In this document: piece after piece, positions 18,685 to 21,636 of the stretch
How the letters are laid out: every line of letters starts with the position of its first letter
Numbering within the stretch: the stretch's first letter is position 1
Source: Zoopage sp. CT-All
Taxonomy: Eukaryota > Zoopagomycota > Zoopagomycetes > Zoopagales > Zoopagaceae
Length of the DNA: 21,636 bases
Direction: 5' to 3'
Assembly (NCBI GenBank): GCA_004114245.1
Contig: QZWS01000148.1
Location: 1 to 21,636 of the forward strand
The notes under the pieces: model-generated
Seen by the model: the letters and a program-made list of their open reading frames with translations, nothing else
Database searches by the model: none
Told to the model about the DNA's origin: nothing
Made by a program: the position numbers and the translations under genes

Positions 18685-19922
18685 TCAGAGCTGAAATCTG
18701 ATACTATTCCGTGATGGCACCGATCTGAGCTGACCTTCAATCGAATTGCCAAGATATGGGTGGACGATTTCGTTCCGGAAATAGTCCATCCCGATCTGCA
18801 TCTGTCACAATTTAGCACAATAGGGATACTGGCGAGGCTGCATACATGGCGGCCTGGGCATTCTTTCAGTACAAGGCGACCAGTCTCGTCCAGTGCGCGT
18901 ATGCCAATCCAATCCTAGTTATATTCAGCTGCAAGGGGCTGGAATTGATGTGAAGTCACCTCTATATACATTGGCTGCTTTTCCATTGGAACAATAGTAT
19001 CAGTGCTGTTGTCCGCATAGTACCCGAACCACTGCCACTGGGTATTGGATTTATGCCAAGAAGTAATGGCCGTACCGATGAGTTTGACGGCACCACCATT
19101 GTATCCTCCGTAAACCTGATCAACACAAGTCGCTCGAGCGTTGAAAGCCGTTGGAAATACAGAGCATTCTTGTCCTGCAGACATCATCAGCAACACCGGC
19201 CAGAGTGTGCAGCAACACTACCTCGTACTCGTTGTTAATATCCGGCAGGAAGATACTCCGATCCAAATACTCAGACACGCGCATCGGATCCTTGTAATAC
19301 TGCGCTTGAATGACGCTCTCGCGTGGCCAGTCGTCGTACGCACGCCGCAGCGCCTGGCGCACGGTGCGACACCAGAGATCCAGGCCAGCGCATTTTGGGC
19401 CGTCGGCGATCCCCATATGTTGTGAGCCAAATGTTATCAGTGTATGCACTCCAGCGCCAGTGCCCGAGGAGAAATCGCAGCGCTGGACAAGCGCACGCAG
19501 GAATTGCCCGCCCTGGGAAAATCCAATGGCGTTGAAGCCGTCAGCGAGAGCGGCATCCGCCTTCAGCTCGCCGCAGACGGCGTCGACCTGCTTATTGATG
19601 TTGCCGAAGAATGACGCCCGGCGATCGTCCTCGCCCGTGCTGCCGACTCGAACCGAGCGCACAACAACGCCCGGGAGAGCGTCCGTCAGAGTCTTTGTAA
19701 CCACTCCTATGCTATCGCTGTTGAGCCAACAATGGTGGAGCCGTTCACGGTAAATGCCTGTTGGGGTTGTCGGCGTAGTCACCCATGCCGTGCCATATGA
19801 CAATGGGGCGGTGGCGTGCAGCGTCGACGCCCAGCGCTATGGCTGCTACTAGGAAGGGCCAGGTGGGCGTGAGGGAGGGACGTCGCGGCAGTCGGGTTAC
19901 GGGCGGCGGCGGCGAAGTGCAT
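18685..19922 (-). CDS. PPT1: palmitoyl-protein thioesterase (PPT1 family)
   Basis: Exons 19922-19901, 19848-19758, 19717-19222, 19174-19076, 19031-18960, 18914-18846 and 18801-18685 give 321 residues (human PPT1 306). The N-terminus is a signal peptide (MHFAAAALAAIALGVDAA), created by splicing a 22-nt first exon. Next comes RPIVIWHGMGD with the oxyanion-side motif. The catalytic triad is visible: Ser105 in GFSQGGQFLRA, Asp227 in FTEDTMVVP and His283 in PGRHMQI. QYYKDP, SIFLPDIN and WFGYYAD also match the family. The enzyme removes fatty acyl groups from cysteines of proteins degraded in the lysosome/vacuole. Introns are 52, 40, 47, 44, 45 and 44 nt; the second (19757-19718) is GC-AG. Intron 4 has tandem acceptors 6 nt apart (second used here, because it aligns without a gap). 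Confidence 0.93.
19718..19757 (-). other. GC-AG intron in PPT1
   Basis: This 40-nt intron starts GCATTT after an exon ending in CAG, and finishes CAACAG. Removing it joins GDYADNPN-S to DSIGVV and aligns with mammalian PPT1 (GDSCCNPLSMGAI) without gaps. The only nearby GT alternative would give a 31-nt intron, shorter than any other in the window, and would add four residues. Confidence 0.75.
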
Positions 19923-20020
19923 CAGGGCCTGGGAACAGAGCACCAAGTGACGCCCAACATAGCCTGGAACGCAACAGAACCCAGAAGAACCAAGACGTCA
20001 GCAAGGTGATGACGTGGCAT
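19922..20020 (-). CDS. possible upstream ORF coupled to the PPT1 start (TGATG)
   Basis: An ATG at 20020-20018 opens a 32-codon frame (MPRHHLADVLVLLG...) whose TGA stop (19924-19922) overlaps the PPT1 ATG (19922-19920) by one base, forming TGATG. The peptide is hydrophobic and leader-like. If the PPT1 transcript starts upstream of 20020, this would be a uORF able to couple termination to reinitiation. There is no family support, so it may be chance. Confidence 0.25.
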   Translation of the reverse strand: MPRHHLADVLVLLGSVAFQAMLGVTWCSVPRP

Positions 20021-20448
20021 CAGTAATCCAGCAGTATAAAGGAGAGCGAGCACAGCTTGTCTCCTGACACTTGCAGAATCTATAATCCTGAACACATCTG
20101 AGGTCTTACTCAATGCAACAGGGCCAGGTTGTCATTGGTGCATGGCTGATAGTCCCCAAGCTGATATGCAGCAAAATGCACCCTACTGTCTAGTGCAATA
20201 GTCTATATGCTTGAAGAAGCTCTCGTGGCTTTATGCTTGCATTTGCCAGACCTGTTTGCAGATCTATATGATATGCTTGCTTTGGATCAGAAGCACAAGA
20301 CATAAGCATTTAAACAAGCCATGCCTCATTGAATAGCAGATTCATTCCAAATGCTAAACCGCCAGTTCACACACCTATCCTCTCTGCTTCAAAGTCACTT
20401 CTTCAGCTTCTTGGTGGGGCTCTGTAGACATGCACAAACAAGGGCTAT
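19923..20448. other. intergenic region between PPT1 and the orphan secreted gene
   Basis: These 526 bp hold the PPT1 promoter side and the 3' flank of the next gene. Two TGACGT-type motifs lie 70-100 bp upstream of the PPT1 ATG (19994-20000 and 20010-20019). A TATAAA occurs on the plus strand near 20035, but no gene follows it. I see no tRNA or other RNA gene and no coding region. Confidence 0.55.
19994..20019. promoter_or_regulatory. paired CRE/UPRE-like TGACGT motifs upstream of PPT1
   Basis: GACGTCA at 19994-20000 (TGACGTC on the minus strand) and TGACGTGGCA at 20010-20019 (plus strand) are typical bZIP binding cores; the second resembles the unfolded-protein-response element TGACGTGG. 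They lie within the likely PPT1 promoter. The window also encodes a bZIP factor, but a link between them is only a guess. Confidence 0.3.
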
Positions 20449-20949
20449 TTATCTGTGCAAAAGAGGATTGTTTAAATACTCGTGCGCAATGGCTAGTAGC
20501 TCAGAGTAAGGAAGCTGGGCAACTGTGTTCAGTGCCTCCCACCAGAGACTTTGCTTCTCGGCAGGGGTGAGCTTTGTGCTTGCATCGCCCCTTGCAAGTT
20601 TCTCCTTCTTTATAGAGACTTCCTGTTTTCTAGAAAGATAGTAGGCCGCTTCATGTCTTATATACTTTTCTAGCACATGTATGGGTTGCTTTGCAACATA
20701 GTCATCTGCTTCGGCCTGGAATGTAGCAAGTTGCTCATTGGTACAAAAAATTTTAGCTGTGTGTCCCAATTCATAAGCACGAAAAATTTTAGCTGTTTTT
20801 CGCACAAGATTATCTTCACGGTTTGTCAGTGATTTGGCATTTGTAAGAGGATGACCGCCAAAGAGGGTGCTAGCATTGACCAAGGCAGAGATGGGGATGC
20901 AGATGGCAGTGAGGGCTGCAAACATGATGTGTGAGCGGCGGAAGAGCAT
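20449..20949 (-). CDS. hypothetical small secreted protein
   Basis: Uninterrupted ORF of 166 residues from a true ATG. Residues 1-26 form a signal peptide or anchor (basic MLFRRSH, then a hydrophobic run MFAALTAICIPISALVNA). The mature part is Lys/Glu/Ala-rich and probably helical, with no cysteine pairs to suggest a disulfide-rich fold (one Cys at about residue 69). A short duplication repeats TAKIF 12 residues apart. I recognise no family. It lies between the LINE relic and PPT1, both on the same strand, and lacks introns. It could be a lineage-specific secreted or effector-like protein, or a spurious ORF, but the length and signal peptide favour a real gene. Confidence 0.6.
   Translation of the reverse strand: MLFRRSHIMFAALTAICIPISALVNASTLFGGHPLTNAKSLTNREDNLVRKTAKIFRAYELGHTAKIFCTNEQLATFQAEADDYVAKQPIHVLEKYIRHEAAYYLSRKQEVSIKKEKLARGDASTKLTPAEKQSLWWEALNTVAQLPYSELLAIAHEYLNNPLLHR
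20746..20796. repeat. 15-bp direct repeat inside the orphan secreted gene
   Basis: AAAAATTTTAGCTGT occurs at 20746-20760 and 20782-20796, 36 bp apart (12 codons), and encodes the repeated TAKIF. Confidence 0.85.
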
Positions 20950-21204
20950 GGTTTCTTGTGATTTGCTGTTTCAGATATGTAGTGGGCTGGTGGATGCGTG
21001 GTGAGTTGGAGTGCAGCTTTGGTGAGGAAGAGAGAGAAATGCCATATATTGGGCCGTGGCATCAATACAAGCTGTCGTTACTCAATTTTATCATTCCGCT
21101 ACTATTGGTCAGTCGTTGTGCTGGTTTGCATCCCTCCCACCTGGGTTAAAAAACCCCATGGGGAAAAACCGTGGTCAGGAGTGATGCCCTCGCCAGGTCC
21201 TACT
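20950..21204. other. promoter of the orphan gene and 3' flank of the LINE relic
   Basis: No supported gene here; the two plus-strand ORFs have no signal of coding. The part nearest the LINE stop (about 21140-21204) may be its 3' UTR and includes the palindrome CCCCATGGGG at 21154-21163. The exact 3' end of the element and any target-site duplication are not visible. Confidence 0.45.
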
Positions 21205-21636
21205 CTAGGTTGTCGGTTGTGCTAGTCCTAGTCTTGCTTGCTCTAGTCGCTCTTGCAGCCTTGCCCAGTTTGCTGTGAACTTCTCTTGGGCCTTGTATCG
21301 ATGGGCTGCCAATTTCTTGGCCTCGAGGATGTCTCGAAGTTCTCCTAGGAAAGATCTCCACAGTCCAGCCGGGGCCACCATTAACATGCTGTAGATACGT
21401 TCAGTGTGTGCTCGGTAGATACAGTATATTCCCACACCCCAGATTAGGGTGTGCGCCTTGGTGGTGAGTTCCGAAGGGGTGGAGAGGCCACCCCAGAAAG
21501 CATCTTTTGTTAGCGGAAAGTTGCTACCCATCAATATATGGGTTACTCTTCCCCAGAATGGTGCCACTGCATGAGGACATGTCTGGAAGCGATGATCTGT
21601 GTCTTCTGGGGCGGCACCGCATAGATTACAGGCTGC
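21160..21636 (-). mobile_element. 3' end of a LINE-type (non-LTR) retrotransposon
   Basis: The element is identified by the zf-RVT coding end at 21205-21636. It is inserted on the minus strand, with its 5' side outside the window. The left boundary is approximate: no poly(A) or simple-repeat tail is clear, although an A/T-rich run lies near 21147-21153. Confidence 0.65.
21205..21636 (-). CDS. C-terminal part of a non-LTR retrotransposon reverse transcriptase (zf-RVT domain), partial at window edge
   Basis: The frame is open from the window edge (21636) down to a TAG at 21207-21205, giving 143 residues. Near the edge it has a Cys-His cluster CNLCGAAPEDTDHRFQTC, spacing C-x2-C-x8-H-x4-C, followed by PHAVAPFWGRV. 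This is the zinc-binding domain at the C-terminus of LINE ORF2 proteins (Tad/L1-like groups). The tail holds Trp-rich helices (ELTTKAHTLIWGVGIYCIYRAH) and a charged coiled-coil-like end (LEAKKLAAHRYKAQEKF). The reverse transcriptase core would lie beyond 21636, so whether the element is full length cannot be told. No frame break is seen in this piece. Confidence 0.8.
   Translation of the reverse strand, partial: AACNLCGAAPEDTDHRFQTCPHAVAPFWGRVTHILMGSNFPLTKDAFWGGLSTPSELTTKAHTLIWGVGIYCIYRAHTERIYSMLMVAPAGLWRSFLGELRDILEAKKLAAHRYKAQEKFTANWARLQERLEQARLGLAQPTT

Noticed and set aside
18555-18818. 87-residue minus-strand ORF as the PPT1 C-terminus
   Set aside because: The PPT1 frame after the last intron ends at 18685 with HPYLGNSIEG...; this longer ORF is a different frame with no match.
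19718-19748. 31-nt GT-AG intron in PPT1
   Set aside because: It keeps the frame but is shorter than every other intron here and adds residues absent from the family; the GC-AG reading aligns without gaps.
19923-20448. tRNA or other small RNA gene in the largest gene-free stretch
   Set aside because: No tRNA B-box-like GGTTCGANTCC core or cloverleaf was found; the TATAAA near 20035 has no downstream gene on its strand.
20931-21225. Two overlapping plus-strand ORFs (72 and 75 residues)
   Set aside because: They overlap each other and the LINE 3' end, have no family features, and lie in the promoter of the minus-strand secreted gene.
1-21636. CRISPR array, defence island, biosynthetic or toxin cluster
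   Set aside because: There are no spaced repeats, and the genes are spliced eukaryotic housekeeping genes from unrelated pathways; nothing indicates a new multi-gene system.

Overview
The window is nuclear DNA of a fungus. Nearly every gene has fungal or general eukaryotic orthologues, and most are cut by very short spliceosomal introns: I resolve 45 across seven genes, 37-63 nt long, most of them 40-50, often with CTRAC/CTAAT-like branch points. There are no operons, no prokaryotic systems and no plasmid or phage features. The compact intron-rich layout, together with a non-LTR retrotransposon relic at the right edge, would suit an early-diverging fungal lineage with a small genome, but I cannot name the species. 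All exon coordinates below were worked out by hand from frame, splice signals and fit to the protein family.

Layout, left to right. (1) 42-593 (+): small Thr/Ser-rich secreted or GPI-anchored protein. Its start codon lies in one arm of a 55-bp perfect inverted repeat whose other arm is inside the next gene. (2) 787-3507 (+): MAK5/DDX24 DEAD-box helicase, 11 exons. (3) 3520-5638 (-): DBP6/DDX51 DEAD-box helicase, 12 exons, tail to tail with MAK5 across only 12 bp. (4) 5700-10902 (+): TRS85/TRAPPC8, 10 exons, head to head with DBP6. (5) 11094-12368 (+): single-exon bZIP transcription factor. (6) 12449-14339 (-): type II membrane glycosyltransferase-like protein with a C-terminal discoidin-like domain, 4 exons. 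(7) 14338-18219 (+): UTP22/NOL6, 6 exons, head to head with the glycosyltransferase so closely that the two predicted start codons share a CATG. (8) 18301-18579 (-): KSH1/TMEM167, whose first coding exon is only the ATG. (9) 18685-19922 (-): PPT1 palmitoyl-protein thioesterase, 7 exons including one GC-AG intron. (10) 19923-20448: intergenic, no gene seen apart from a possible upstream ORF. (11) 20449-20949 (-): orphan secreted protein. (12) 21205-21636 (-): C-terminal end of a LINE reverse transcriptase polyprotein, cut by the window edge.

Functionally the window joins two themes. Three genes (MAK5, DBP6, UTP22) build pre-ribosomes in the nucleolus: two act on 60S precursors and one on the 90S/small-subunit processome. 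Four genes belong to the endomembrane system: TRS85 (TRAPPIII tether), KSH1 (early secretory pathway membrane protein), the Golgi-type glycosyltransferase and PPT1 (lysosome/vacuole). The genes are packed as alternating convergent and divergent pairs, with 3' ends 12-81 bp apart and 5' ends 0-61 bp apart, so shared promoters and overlapping transcript ends are expected. I found no convincing new multi-gene system. The points most worth a second look are the gene-pair overlaps, the inverted repeat, the unusual splice structures and the glycosyltransferase-discoidin fusion.
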